Positions 46,301 to 54,172 of a stretch of 64,000 nucleotides of DNA are shown here, in pieces (within the stretch, counting starts at the first letter, position 1; every line of letters begins with the position of its first letter). The notes under the pieces were generated by a model. It searched no databases, had not been told where the DNA came from, and was given only the letters and a program-made list of their open reading frames with translations. The translations under genes and the position numbers were made by a program. The stretch covers positions 32,856,501 through 32,920,500 of the forward strand of contig NC_092672.1 of the NCBI RefSeq assembly GCF_964355755.1. The letters run 5' to 3'. This DNA is from Antedon mediterranea. Lineage: Eukaryota; Echinodermata; Crinoidea; Comatulida; Antedonidae.

Positions 46301-49300
46301 GAGAGTTGTGAGGAGACATTTAAAGACTGTGCCTTCAGTCCTTTAGCTCACTATCACTGCATGTGGGTAAGTGCGATTAATGGAACAGCTAGCATTACAT
46401 TTATTGTACACTCTCACCATGGAGGAATTCCTAATTTCAAAATTATTTCACATTTTATTTGAAATACATTTATCATTGTAGAACCTATTATAAAGTTACT
46501 AATACCAAACCTGTAGTGTGTTGCATCTATATGACTCTATACTCCATGGCCAAATTTTGAACTCCAAAATTTAATGGGCTGACATTCGATTGAAGATTAA
46601 CAATAGTTGTGTTATAAAATAAATTCGTGGATTCGTGGAATGGAGAGAATATTTTCATTCGTTGGGAAATGGACTGGTCTATTCAACTCTTCTCTGCCTT
46701 GATTAATAGGCCAGGCCCATTTTCATCTCAACATGAAAATATTCCAATCATAAACATTCATTATGTGTTTATTATTATTATACTATATTATTATTTTCTT
46801 TACAGAGTCTAAGGCCTGGTGTTTATTGTGGTCAGGTCGTTCACACAGGTAGTAACACCCAGATGAAGCCTCACCAGTTGAAACACAATGGCAACCTGGA
46901 CTTAGAAGAGATCCGCGACTCCTACGAGGACGGAAAACCAGAGATGGTAGCCCCCATTTCAGAGATATCTCGTGAACAAGGCTTTGTCAGATTCAACGCA
47001 AACGAATGCACGAGTCCGGAATGTCAGTTCATCACCGAGGTTCACTGCCATTGCACCAGACCAGAGTGCAATTTTACGACTAATGCGGCGTCGAAGATGA
47101 AAGAACATAAGACTAACGAGAACATAGCATTTGAAAGTTTTAAGCAGTTTAGTCGTAAAGCAGACTGTCGCCGACCAGGATGTAAATTCAACCAATGGAA
47201 AAAACACTTTCATTGTCTTCACCTTGGATGTAACTTCTCCTTCTTGCAGGTGAGATTCTGGTTGTCCTTCGACCTGACATTTCTACCTTTTACCTGTCAT
47301 GTTAAAATTTGATTTTGTGCAATGATCATATGGACTTTCTTCCTCAGTTTTGGTAGATTATAGTCCAATTTGAATGCTTGCTAAAAGTATAAAATAGTTA
47401 AAAGAATTAGTGACGCTGTTGCTTTGTGGCTAACAGGCTTTCTTACCAACACCAGGGTCCGGGGTTCGAGTCTCTGCCAGAATTTTAACAGTTTGTACAG
47501 TACTAAGTTAATTACTTTAAACACTGGGTTTAGTTTTAGTAGGCATTTCCAGGGTTCGGACCCAGAATCCTAAAACCTGATACATATGCTTACTACATAA
47601 ACCACAATCTTACCTAAAATAACTGCACAACAGCAATTATTTTTTAATAAAGATTTCTCGAAAAATTAATTATTAACTTACAATTTTAATATTAATACAT
47701 TTTATTTCTAACAAACTCATTTTCTATAAAATTGATAGACTTATTAAAATAAATTAACACCATTAATAAATATTTATAGTTTTTCAGATGAAATATTAAG
47801 TAGAACATGTCCGTATTAGCCCAAGTTCATACAAAATAAATGTATACATGATTAATATAGTAACCTATATTTTCTGGGTGAATTTTTTTTCCGATTGCTA
47901 AATGCTGGTCTCTGATTTGCCTATTTTCCACTTTACAAATTTATTTGTGCGAATCCAACGCTTTGCATAGAAAAAAAATTGTGCTATCCTTTCCACTATA
48001 AGAACAATAGCTGCGATTTTCATTTCCGTCGCTTGTCTGCTGAGTTTTTCGATTCACATGAGTGCTCGCTCATAAACGACGTCATGACTCATTACCTGAG
48101 CTCTGTTTGGTTGCGCAATTTTCGCTTCGCAAAAAGTAGAAACAATTTAAACTACTAATTTTGCTGAAGCGAAGAACTCAAGGAACTAGAATTTGTCGCC
48201 GCAAGGGATTTGGAAGATGAAAACAAGAATGCATGCGTATAAAGTGACGCTTTCATTGCTCTAACAGATTTGCCTAGTGAAAAACAGGCTTTATGCTTCG
48301 TATGACAAGTTAAACATTTTTTACTGCATTTTAATACTAATATCATTTTATGAATGTGTAAAGGGTGATTCTATGTAACATTTGGCTTTGTTAAACTGGT
48401 GAAAGTGCCTCCTGACTGACATGCAATTTGATAATCCATTAGTTGAAGTGGAACCATATTTTATGTATTACTATAATATTTTATACAAATATTAAAGTGC
48501 CAAATAATGTTAACATTGTTCCTAGAAGAGGATGTGGGTTATAAACCGCATGGCAATATAAGTTCTTGCACATAAGTACGCATTGTTTCACAATTATGTA
48601 TATATATAGCAAAACAAAGATAGATGCCACGTCGGTATTCAACTATAATTATGTGTTTGTTTCTATATTAATTCATTGCCCGGGCAACCATGCAAATAAT
48701 GTCTCAAATTCTCGAAGATCTTCAACGATTTACTCGAAAACAAATATCAATCAAATACATAATTGATTGTCAATGGACATTGTGTTATTCTAATTGTCAT
48801 GGCAACGTGATTATAACAATAACTAAATCCAATAGTAACCTGGTATTGAGGGATGACAATTGATTTTACTTAGTTTCTTAAAAGGTTGTTGCTATGGTAA
48901 TCTGTTCGGCCATTATAAAGTGGATATTGTTAATTAAAATTATTGAAAGTCTCTTCTGGAGTGTCAATATCTCAACTTATCAAGTTTTTTTTTTATATTG
49001 ATGTATTTTAGTCAAATAGTACTATAATAGTTTATTAAGTGTGTATATGCAACACAATGCTACATTAATTAAAGGCATTCTCAACTTAGTATATAATAAT
49101 TAATTTCAGTAGGTTTTTTTTTTAGTCAAATACTTGCACTAGGGCTAGTGCTCTGCAATTTCTTTCTGGCTGTTTTACTTTAACTTAGCTTTTCATTGCT
49201 TATCTTATTTTGTATCTTCATTGAGATCCAGTCACTGCATGGTACTAACAGCATTCTCATTTTTTCATTGCTTATTTTATTTTGTATCTCCATTGAGATT

Positions 49301-52300
49301 CAGCCACTGATACCCACAGAATTGTAATTTTTTCAGTGCTTATTTTGTTATGTACAGTATCTCCATTAAGATCTAGCCACTGATACCCACAGCATTGTCA
49401 TTTTTTCAGTGCTTATTTTATTATGTACAGTATCTTCATTAAGATCTAGCCACTGATACCCACAGAATTGCCATTTTTTCAGTGCTTATTTTGTTATGTA
49501 CCTCCATTGAGATACAGCCACTGATACCAACAGCATTGTCAGTGCTTATTTTGTTATGTACAGTATCTCCATTAAGATCTAGCCACTGATACCAACAGCA
49601 TTGTCAGTGCTTATTTTGTTTTGTACAGTATCTCCATTAAGATCTAGCCACTGATACCAACAGCATTGTCAGTGCTTATTTTGTTATGTACAGTATCTCC
49701 ATTGAGATCCAGCCACTGATACCCACAGCATTGTCATTTTTTCAGTGCTTATTTTGTTATGTACAGTATCTCCATTAAGATCTAGCCACTGATACTATAC
49801 AGCATTGTCATTTTTTCAGTGCTTATTTTGTTATGTACAGTATCTCCATTAAGATCTAGCCACTGATACTTACAGCATTGTCATTTTTTCAGTGCTTATT
49901 TTGTTATGTACAGTATCTCCATTAAGATCTAGCCACTGATACTTACAGCATTGTCATTTTTTCAGTGCTTATTTTGTTATGTACAGTATCTCCATTAAGA
50001 TCTAGCCACTGATACTTACAGCATATTTGCCTTTGATTTATGTATATTATAGTATCAGTTAAATAGAATATTCAACTAATGATGGAAATCAAAAAATGAA
50101 TCTTTAATGGGGCCATAAGGTCAATGTTTAAAACGGTTATAACTTCAACAAATACCTGTCATAAATCTATAATTTACATTAATACTCCCATAAAATAGAT
50201 TTCCAGACGTTATGCCTAATTATAATTTCATTAAAATTTCCAATTCACAAATCCAGAAAAAAATCAATAGTTTACTTAAGATGCTACCAGAGACAGCGAG
50301 GTTGTCGCTGAATCTGGAACTGTTGCCCATATAAGGAATGATCATTGATTCGCGGAAAACGAAGATTGTATAATTATTTTATCTTCATTATTATTATTAG
50401 AAATTATGCGGTAAATTGGGTATTTGAGCTTCGAGGTCCAGTTTTCAATTTAATAATAAATTCCTAAATTCAGTGTCGTTATAATAGGCTATATACAAAT
50501 ACCTTATAATTTCAGAGCTCTTGGTTCAATTCTATTTTTCATCACAATAAAGAGAGATGAATTTTGAACAATTTAAAATGTTTGGAGGTTTTTCTACAAA
50601 AAGTAAGAATTAAAATCATACTAAAAACTAAAACTGTATCTTCTCGCAAAATTTTGCAACGTGAATACATGTATGAAAACGTGTAATAAATCTATTTAAA
50701 ATAAGCTGTAACATTTTCCATTTTTACTTCGTTTTGACAAATTTTACTTTTCATTATATTTTCATTCATGCTTAAAATGGAATAAAATAAATATCAATAT
50801 CAAAACACCGTCTAGAGTATAGTCAATTGAAAGATTACTAAATTCAGCTATAGAGGGCGGTATTTAGTTTGTGTCTCTTCTAAGCTGAAGGCCGCAAGGC
50901 TATTGTTAAAGGCCAGGTACGGGAAAAAAATTTCTATTGATCATACATTCCAATAATTATCGATCTACAGTTTCCCCTATGTTTCATAATTTTTGGGATT
51001 TTATTTGTGTTACACGAGCTTGTTGAAAATAAACACTTTCTTGTCAGTGGGGGATAGTTTAAATTACACAGAAAAATCTCTATTCTTTTGTACACAAATT
51101 TTGTAAATAGAGAGGCATTTTAAAAAGCTATGAAAAATAAACGGTGTGGTAAAAAATGTTATCAGATGACTAAATCTATAACTTGAATTTTACATTTCTA
51201 GTATTTTTATTCAACTTCAGATTTTTATTTTCATGCTATAGCAAAAATTATCCACCGTATATTCCACCATCTTTTTTCACCTAGGGAGTCACCAGAAATG
51301 TTATTATATTAGGTTAAACTACCTAACTACTGAAAAAAAAGTCTTCTTGGTTTTTATGGCAGAATTTTGCCAAATTTTGTATTTGACCATATTAAGGGAA
51401 ATTCATGTTTTTTCGTCTTGATTTCTGTTACAAATATTTGATTTGTGTACAATTAGTCAGATATTATATTTAAAATTCATGCCTGTACTTGAGCTTTAAT
51501 ATTTTCTCTATAATAAATTTTTGATGTTGTGTCCAACAAGGTAAAGCTTATTAATCTTTTATCAACTTTACGAGTAAGATTGGTTTGAAATTTTATGAAA
51601 TCAAGTTGTGATTAAATAATAAATAGCTTCATTTTCACCATACCATACCAAGTATAGCTATTGAGTCTAATAGTCATTCTACACATGCTCATGTTTTTGG
51701 AAACATATTTAAAAAAAATGTCAATCTCCCATGAAAATTGTATTGTATGCAATATACAACTGATTTATCTAAACTTTTATTGATAATTGATATACAGTAA
51801 TACGAAATAAAATTGTGCTTGTACAGTTTTTTTAATGATGCATTATTGTTGTACCCTGTGACTCATCAGGTCCTCGCTTTAATCTTTATTAATTTATATA
51901 TTTAAAAAAAAATTATTTACATAACAAATTACATTTTATTATTTTCAGATACAACAGATGGAGTCTCACGGACGGAAACACATGCGTCGTGTGTTTGGAA
52001 AGACATTCAACAAACCCGGATCTGACTGCGTCGATATGAAATCAATGCTTCATGTTATACCAACAGCAAACATTAAAACAACGATGATCGACCTGTCTGC
52101 ACCTTCTTCTACGTCAACCTTCACGTCGCCAGTACGACATCAAACTTATGCAAGTGTACCCGTCAGTGGAGTTACCGAAGAGCAATCAAAGCCATTACCA
52201 CCATTCATGATACCGCTCGCTCCTCTAGATGCTGAAGAGTCAACGACCGGTTCTGCACGGCCGCCGGAATACCCAACGCAGAGTGTGAAGCCTTCTGCGA

Positions 52301-52938
52301 ACGTAAACTTACCGATGCTCGCTCATTGGAAGGTAAACCAAGGTAAACGCCCTTTCACTTTGATCATCGAGGACCCGAGTAAGCCGCCCGGTTACCGACG
52401 TTATAAACGTGGTCCGATTGATGATGCTATGCAAGAACGATTCACACGTTTTGAGCGTAATGTAAATTGCGGAGACACCTGCTGTCAGTTTGCGTTGAAC
52501 ACAACGCATTATCATTGTCTACACTCGAATTGTAACTATAAATTTGCTGGCAAAACGATGATGTATAAACACGCGCAACATCACGATCGTGTCGATAGCA
52601 TCGTTCAAGATGACTTTGAAAGGTTTAAAGCGACGGTCCACTGCGAAAGACCAGACTGCGAGTTCGCACTTAAGCATACTCACTTTCATTGTCTACGCTG
52701 TCCATTCATCTGCACAGATAGCGCAAAAGTGACAGCTCACAGAAAACAGCATACGAAATCTGAAGTTATTTCATCCGCAGGATTTAAACAGTTCAGCTCG
52801 ACAGATTCCTGCGAGTTTGATGCGTGTAAATATTCCAATAAATACTCGCACTATCATTGTATGCGACAGAATTGCTTCCAAGCCGTACTAGGCATGACAA
52901 TGGTCGAAAGCCACAGTAAAAAATATCACCAGCAGTAG
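24364..52938 (+). CDS. CASZ1: CASZ1 (castor) zinc-finger transcription factor, whole gene (11 coding exons)
   Basis: Exons at 24364-25369, 27086-27508, 30212-30773, 31032-31122, 42617-42781, 43416-43706, 44011-44669, 45329-45451, 46243-46366, 46806-47249 and 51949-52938 join with GT...AG ends and matching phases to 1625 codons. The N-terminus ([13 protein letters not shown]) matches the conserved start region of vertebrate CASZ1. It is followed by an acidic region, a basic nuclear-localisation-like run (ARKRKSKQR, residues 101-109) and SKYD-type boxes (465-475, 490-500). Eleven castor-type C2H2 units follow at about residues 671-709, 729-769, 789-828, 848-886, 1073-1109, 1129-1175, 1216-1249, 1269-1307, 1470-1508, 1528-1564 and 1584-1623, grouped 4+4+3. 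That is the number in the long vertebrate isoform. Castor proteins are nuclear DNA-binding regulators of neural and cardiac cell fate. The close match in fingers 2-4 and 9-10 makes the identity secure. Confidence 0.96.
26008..26165. repeat. Copy of the dispersed 'cagtagaacccct...ggggacacc' repeat
   Basis: Begins 'acaatagaacccctttaagg' and continues with 'ggtccgaaaggtt' and 'ccccttaatacgataggtgt' + 'gtcccctgaataggg'. The blocks are shared with 19345-19770, 31150-31530, 42180-42550, 55884-56121 and 60571-60745. Confidence 0.8.
26356..26527. repeat. MITE copy ('agctctgtctaca' family), full length
   Basis: 172 bp from 'aaagctctttcaacactatc' to the inverse 'gatagtgtggacagggcttt', with the usual gtgtgcccatatatgg and ggcacatcacac blocks. 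Confidence 0.88.
27086..27508 (+). CDS. CASZ1: CASZ1 coding exon 2
   Basis: Acceptor cattttcag, donor CTG|gtaagg, phase 1 to phase 1 (residues 336-476). The translation has a basic stretch ([14 protein letters not shown]), a glycine loop ([14 protein letters not shown]) and ends in [12 protein letters not shown], matching the vertebrate SKYDFFIQKLKTGE box. An alternative acceptor 20 nt further (aaatttcag|gagcaag) would break the frame. Confidence 0.9.
27592..27746. repeat. MITE copy ('agctctgtctaca' family), full length
   Basis: Begins aagctctgtctacactatca and ends with tttgatagtgtagacaagg. Two 'tatggtagtgatatg' blocks lie in the left half. This is the cleanest single copy in the window. Confidence 0.93.
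27757..27901. repeat. Second MITE copy, inverted relative to the preceding one
   Basis: Starts within the family (acactttatgtgacaata), runs through 'atttgggcatatcgctatca' and ends 'agtttgatagtgtagtcaga'. It is truncated on the left and lies 10 bp from the previous copy in the opposite internal orientation. Confidence 0.8.
28395..28856. repeat. Minisatellite, about 27-bp unit x about 17
   Basis: Units of 'gtcaccaaataggacccaca' + 'gtacatt' vary in length (24-34 bp) and sequence. A longer higher-order copy is seen twice (tcatcaaataggacccacac). The ORFs at 28558-28749 and 28667-28930 are readings of the array. Confidence 0.93.
29521..29849. mobile_element. TTAA-flanked MITE, 329 bp
   Basis: Left end agatgtgttgtctccc, right end ggggaacaatacatct, flanked by TTAA on both sides (29517-29520 and 29850-29853). 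Same family as 21335-21884 but shorter and diverged at the ends. Confidence 0.87.
30212..30773 (+). CDS. CASZ1: CASZ1 coding exon 3
   Basis: Acceptor tttatttgtag, donor GCAAA|gtatgt, phase 1 to phase 2 (residues 477-663). The exon starts [20 protein letters not shown], a second SKYD box, and holds a third related box, [14 protein letters not shown]. It also contains PQDLS (600-604), which fits the PxDLS consensus for CtBP binding, and IKQE (612-615), which fits the psi-K-x-E sumoylation consensus. It ends MYMKYIAK, the lead-in to finger 1 (vertebrate IYQKYIAR). The N-terminal extension of the frame back to 30145 is intronic. Confidence 0.94.
30813..30938. repeat. Inverted repeat in CASZ1 intron 3
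   Basis: TTATTCTACTGCAG (30813-30826) is repeated perfectly in inverse form, CTGCAGTAGAATAA (30925-30938), with a 98-bp spacer containing T and A runs. It could be a tiny MITE or a transcript hairpin, and it starts 40 bp after the exon 3 donor. Confidence 0.65.
31032..31122 (+). CDS. CASZ1: CASZ1 coding exon 4 (first half of finger 1)
   Basis: Acceptor ctcgtttgtag, donor TTTGCC|gtgagt. 91 bp, phase 2 to phase 0 (residues 664-694). Encodes [20 protein letters not shown] + [10 protein letters not shown], matching the vertebrate finger (C.Y.YREHYHC...EC.). Confidence 0.95.
31150..31530. repeat. Dispersed repeat expanded into a 17-bp tandem array
   Basis: Starts with the dispersed repeat (agcagaacccctacagtatt ...). 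From about 31290 the phrase 'ttaatggaggtgtcccc' repeats more than ten times with small variations (gttccc, gtccct). The array lies only 170-400 bp after the exon 4 donor. Confidence 0.9.
32375..32518. repeat. MITE with 'ttttccactaggcgaa' ends
   Basis: The left end ttaaccaattttctactagg and the right end (ttcgtctagtggaaaatcgg + ctttac) form a 23-25-bp imperfect inverted repeat. The interior contains gatttgtgagatgg and gcatgcgtataa. A longer relative is at 47917-48294. Confidence 0.75.
33479..34060 (-). pseudogene. 5'-truncated LINE remnant (CR1-like reverse transcriptase C-terminus)
   Basis: On the minus strand, two overlapping frames give [20 protein letters not shown], then [20 protein letters not shown], and, after a frameshift, [20 protein letters not shown]. 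This is the usual ending of CR1-type LINE proteins (LE.vQRR.T...YeeRL..l.L..L..RR...D, then ..R...lWN.LP..v..A). Its 3' tail (33479-33660) matches 10377-10580. Frame breaks and the missing catalytic part show it is dead. Confidence 0.72.
36023..36270. repeat. Degenerate tandem repeat, about 62-bp unit x 4
   Basis: Units share 'gtgtccacactataacag', 'catcatagtg' and 'aaaagagattgccatat'. The ORF 36171-36368 begins inside it. Confidence 0.75.
36702..37150. repeat. Minisatellite of alternating 22- and 24-bp monomers, x about 10
   Basis: The 46-bp dimer is taactacatgcttttactgc + ag followed by tgtaactacaagcgtttact + gcag. Both monomers end in CTGCAG. A few dimers have lost or gained bases (ttactacagtaac). 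Confidence 0.95.
39785..39955. repeat. Dispersed repeat, related to 17975-18115
   Basis: Same ordered blocks (gccagtgtagcatagcaaaa + agctata, then gctaaacaaaatttt) with an extra middle part containing an internal inverted pair around 'tgctacacatttctacaatt' + 'gtgtagcaa'. Confidence 0.7.
40085..40385. repeat. Degenerate short tandem repeat around 'aattaaagaccct'
   Basis: About fifteen loosely spaced versions of 'ccaattaaagaccctc' (actaaagaccga, aagtaaaggacctt, ttattaaagattcc and so on). An old, decayed array. Confidence 0.65.
40430..40676 (+). mobile_element. SINE-like retroposon with (ATT)n tail
   Basis: Contains 'cacccaggtgtataaatggg' followed by acctgg, then gcattatgggagtatg, and ends 'ggcgctatataaatctagga' followed by an (att)n tail. 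The 'gcgctatataaat...attattatt' ending is a familiar 3' end of animal SINEs and LINE tails. The ORF 40426-40632 is a chance reading. Confidence 0.6.
41099..41235. repeat. Short tandem repeat, 32-bp unit
   Basis: The phrase 'tgtgaggccgtgggacaaca' + 'tgggact' occurs twice, with partial copies on each side. The small ORFs on both strands (41043-41284) derive from it. Confidence 0.7.
42180..42550. repeat. Dispersed repeat expanded into a 17-bp tandem array
   Basis: Left part 'gggacaccttcaggacccaa' is the dispersed repeat. Then 'tgaatagaggtgtcccc' repeats about fifteen times, and the right part 'agaagttctactgta' closes the element. It ends 65 bp before the exon 5 acceptor. Confidence 0.92.
42617..42781 (+). 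CDS. CASZ1: CASZ1 coding exon 5 (end of finger 1, start of finger 2)
   Basis: Acceptor atatttcgcag, donor ATGCAG|gtatag. 165 bp, phase 0 to phase 0 (residues 695-749). Encodes [20 protein letters not shown], then [20 protein letters not shown], then [20 protein letters not shown] is identical to the vertebrate protein. Confidence 0.97.
43416..43706 (+). CDS. CASZ1: CASZ1 coding exon 6 (end of finger 2, finger 3, start of finger 4)
   Basis: Acceptor gctcctaatag, donor CATGAG|gtaaag. 291 bp, phase 0 (residues 750-846). Encodes [18 protein letters not shown], then [13 protein letters not shown], then [20 protein letters not shown]. This is the best-conserved part of the protein compared with vertebrates. 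Confidence 0.97.
43757..43835 (-). repeat. tRNA-derived SINE head or decayed tRNA pseudogene
   Basis: On the minus strand, tggtccagttgg fits a tRNA box A and ggttcgattct fits box B. A 4-bp stem with a 7-nt loop (cctataa) between them resembles an anticodon arm, and a T-arm can be drawn. The acceptor and D stems do not pair properly, so it is not a functional tRNA gene. Confidence 0.55.
43924..43990. repeat. Retroposon-tail-like repeat, related to 10098-10165
   Basis: Contains 'ttggtcctcagtttatgctc' and 'gacatttgatgaaataaatg'. It ends 20 bp before the exon 7 acceptor, so the repeat probably overlaps the branch-point region of this intron. Confidence 0.6.
44011..44669 (+). CDS. CASZ1: CASZ1 coding exon 7 (finger 4 and Pro/Ser-rich linker)
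   Basis: Acceptor tcttccgatag, donor TTCAAG|gtaatt. 659 bp, phase 0 to phase 2 (residues 847-1065). The correct frame starts [20 protein letters not shown] and completes finger 4 with [13 protein letters not shown] 140-residue Pro/Ser/Thr-rich linker follows, including KRIKLEIP (another psi-K-x-E site), and it ends [12 protein letters not shown], the lead-in to finger 5 (vertebrate ...PWKVYLRR). The ORF starting at 43982 is in a different frame and is a shadow. Confidence 0.95.
44677..44836. repeat. MITE copy ('agctctgtctaca' family) next to the exon 7 donor
   Basis: From 'aagctctgtgaacactatca' to the inverse 'tttgatagtgtagacagggc'. TTA-containing sequence borders both sides (ttta...ttta). 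Only 7 intron bases (gtaattt) separate it from the exon. Confidence 0.9.
44895..45125. repeat. Degenerate copies of the dispersed 'ggggacac' repeat in CASZ1 intron 7
   Basis: Two pieces: 'cacccttattcagggcacgc' and 'aaaggggacactttc', then 'ttgttcagaggacagcctct' and 'gaaggggacac'. No array has formed here. Confidence 0.6.
45329..45451 (+). CDS. CASZ1: CASZ1 coding exon 8 (finger 5)
   Basis: Acceptor tttatttacag, donor GCCAG|gtaacc. 123 bp, phase 2 to phase 2 (residues 1066-1106). Encodes [20 protein letters not shown], then [20 protein letters not shown], finger 5 up to its first His. Confidence 0.95.
46243..46366 (+). CDS. CASZ1: CASZ1 coding exon 9 (end of finger 5, first half of finger 6)
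   Basis: Acceptor tttaaatcaaaag, with a weak pyrimidine tract; donor ATGTGG|gtaagt. 124 bp, phase 2 to phase 0 (residues 1107-1148). Encodes [20 protein letters not shown], then [20 protein letters not shown] + W. The frame and the HYHC hallmark support it despite the poor acceptor. Vertebrate finger 6 is less similar here. Confidence 0.9.
46806..47249 (+). CDS. CASZ1: CASZ1 coding exon 10 (end of finger 6, finger 7, start of finger 8)
   Basis: Acceptor ttctttacag, donor TTGCAG|gtgaga. 444 bp, phase 0 (residues 1149-1296). Finger 6 is completed as [20 protein letters not shown] + KPHQLKH, with unusually wide ligand spacing. Finger 7 has [15 protein letters not shown]...HCHC but lacks the last His ([10 protein letters not shown]). 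Finger 8 begins [18 protein letters not shown]. The ORF continuing to 47312 is intronic after 47249. Confidence 0.94.
47405..47490 (+). repeat. tRNA-derived SINE fragment
   Basis: 'gctttgtggctaacaggctt' resembles a D-arm region (box A) and 'ggggttcgagtctctgcc' fits box B. No tRNA fold with paired acceptor stems can be drawn. Confidence 0.45.
47917..48294. repeat. MITE, longer relative of 32375-32518
   Basis: Left end 'gcctattttccactttacaa', right end 'gatttgcctagtgaaaaaca' + ggcttta (inverse of the left with changes). The interior 'gcatgcgtataa...gacgctttc' is shared with the shorter element. About 378 bp, no ORF. Confidence 0.7.
49186..50030. repeat. Minisatellite, 65-73-bp unit x about 12
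   Basis: The unit contains 'tttcagtgcttattttgtta' + 'tgtacagtatctccattaag' + 'atctagccactgatac' + 'cagcattgtcat'. Units in the middle lack 'attttttcag' and are 65 bp; the others are about 73 bp. The left-most units are the most diverged. Confidence 0.95.
51949..52938 (+). CDS. CASZ1: CASZ1 coding exon 11 (end of finger 8, fingers 9-11, stop)
   Basis: Acceptor ttattattttcag, phase 0 (residues 1297-1625), stop TAG at 52936-52938. Starts [20 protein letters not shown] (vertebrate ...QMTSHARKHMRRMLGKNF) and continues with a 150-residue linker. It includes [20 protein letters not shown], corresponding to the vertebrate WIIEDMSPFGKRRK segment. Fingers 9-11 follow, including the [20 protein letters not shown] variant (C-x2-C), conserved in vertebrates. 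The protein ends 2 residues after finger 11. The long acidic C-terminal tail of the human long isoform is absent. Confidence 0.97.
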   Translation: MQQMESHGRKHMRRVFGKTFNKPGSDCVDMKSMLHVIPTANIKTTMIDLSAPSSTSTFTSPVRHQTYASVPVSGVTEEQSKPLPPFMIPLAPLDAEESTTGSARPPEYPTQSVKPSANVNLPMLAHWKVNQGKRPFTLIIEDPSKPPGYRRYKRGPIDDAMQERFTRFERNVNCGDTCCQFALNTTHYHCLHSNCNYKFAGKTMMYKHAQHHDRVDSIVQDDFERFKATVHCERPDCEFALKHTHFHCLRCPFICTDSAKVTAHRKQHTKSEVISSAGFKQFSSTDSCEFDACKYSNKYSHYHCMRQNCFQAVLGMTMVESHSKKYHQQ

Positions 52939-54111
52939 AACTCCCCCTATTCATAATGGAAGAGTCGAATATTCAAATTAGATCACCTGCAGTTTGCATT
53001 CTTTACAATATCATTATGATCAAAATAATTTAATATTCAAATCATTTGTATTCAGAATAAAGAAAACAATTTGATGCCATTATTTGGCAAGTTTTAATAT
53101 AAATTATTACAAATGATTTCTGCTTGCCGTGCGCTACTCATTTTACTAATTGACTGAATTGAACATAGTACATTTTATTATCCATAATTTCCAAAGATCT
53201 CCATACTAAATATCAAATCCCAGGTAATGTTACTTTAACAGTGTCTTCCATATTGTTTTTGTTTTAGTTAACATGTGACCTGCTTCTTCCAATCAGAATG
53301 CTGGTATCACATAAGTTAGAAATAACCAAAGATTGCTGTGTGTAGCTAGCTGATTTTAGATAGAATTTAAGTTTTCTTAACACATTCACTGCAGATTTGC
53401 TGTAGATGCCTAAGGACAACAGTTTGTGAATATAAAAACCAAAAAAAAATGAATGATCGTGTAAAAGCATGTCAGTTATAGTGTATCTCCACATATGGCA
53501 TTATACAGTATGATAAATAATTCTGTAATACATTGGTGGTGCCTGTATGCTATGGTTACTCTTTCTTAGGCATAATACATGCATCACGTGGTGGATAGGA
53601 AAAACAGTGCTTTGCAATGGATGTGTTAATATATTTTTCTGTGTGTGTGTTTTATTTGACAATATCTTTAAAGTGTTAATAATATTCTGTTGCTATTTTG
53701 TAAAATGTATATAAAAATATTTGATTGATTGATTGATGTTAATTGGTTTATGGGTTCGTTGCAATTTGTGTTACAATGATGTGATCAATGATTATTAGTT
53801 TAATTAGAAAGATTTTGTGTGTTTAGTTGAAGAAATGCCGGACATTCTCGTGCTTTAAGACATTTTCATTACTATTTTACGTTATTTTTAAGTATTATTT
53901 TTCTTTTAATAGTTTTTCTTGTTAGTTTTGATCCACTGTGGTTAACAGTACAATCATTACGTAGTTTACAAATTCAAAGACAGTTCCAAGATAAATTTTT
54001 AAATTTCAAAACATTCAAAAATAATATAAACACAATTTTCTGAATATGCTCGCATTTTAAGGGGAGCAGTTTTTACTGGTGACATTTACTTCCTACCATT
54101 TAACATTCCCG

Positions 54112-54172
54112 AGTCTGTCTGGCTGTCTGTCTGGCTGTCTGGCTGTCTGTCTGTCTGGCTGTCTGTCTGTCT
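54112..54172. repeat. (CTGT/CTGG)n simple repeat
   Basis: An interrupted tetranucleotide run: gtctgtctggctgtctgtct and so on, about 60 bp. Confidence 0.95.

Larger units (their letters stand above)
47250..51948 (+). other. CASZ1 intron 10, 4.7 kb
   Basis: Contains a tRNA-like repeat (about 47405-47490), a MITE (47917-48294) and a minisatellite of about 73-bp units (49186-50030). The stretch 50040-51948 is AT-rich and shows neither exons nor a recognisable element to me. Confidence 0.6.

Noticed and set aside
49186-50030. About 73-bp periodic array as a possible non-coding RNA cluster
   Set aside because: Units do not fold into a conserved hairpin by eye and have no promoter boxes; treated as a minisatellite.
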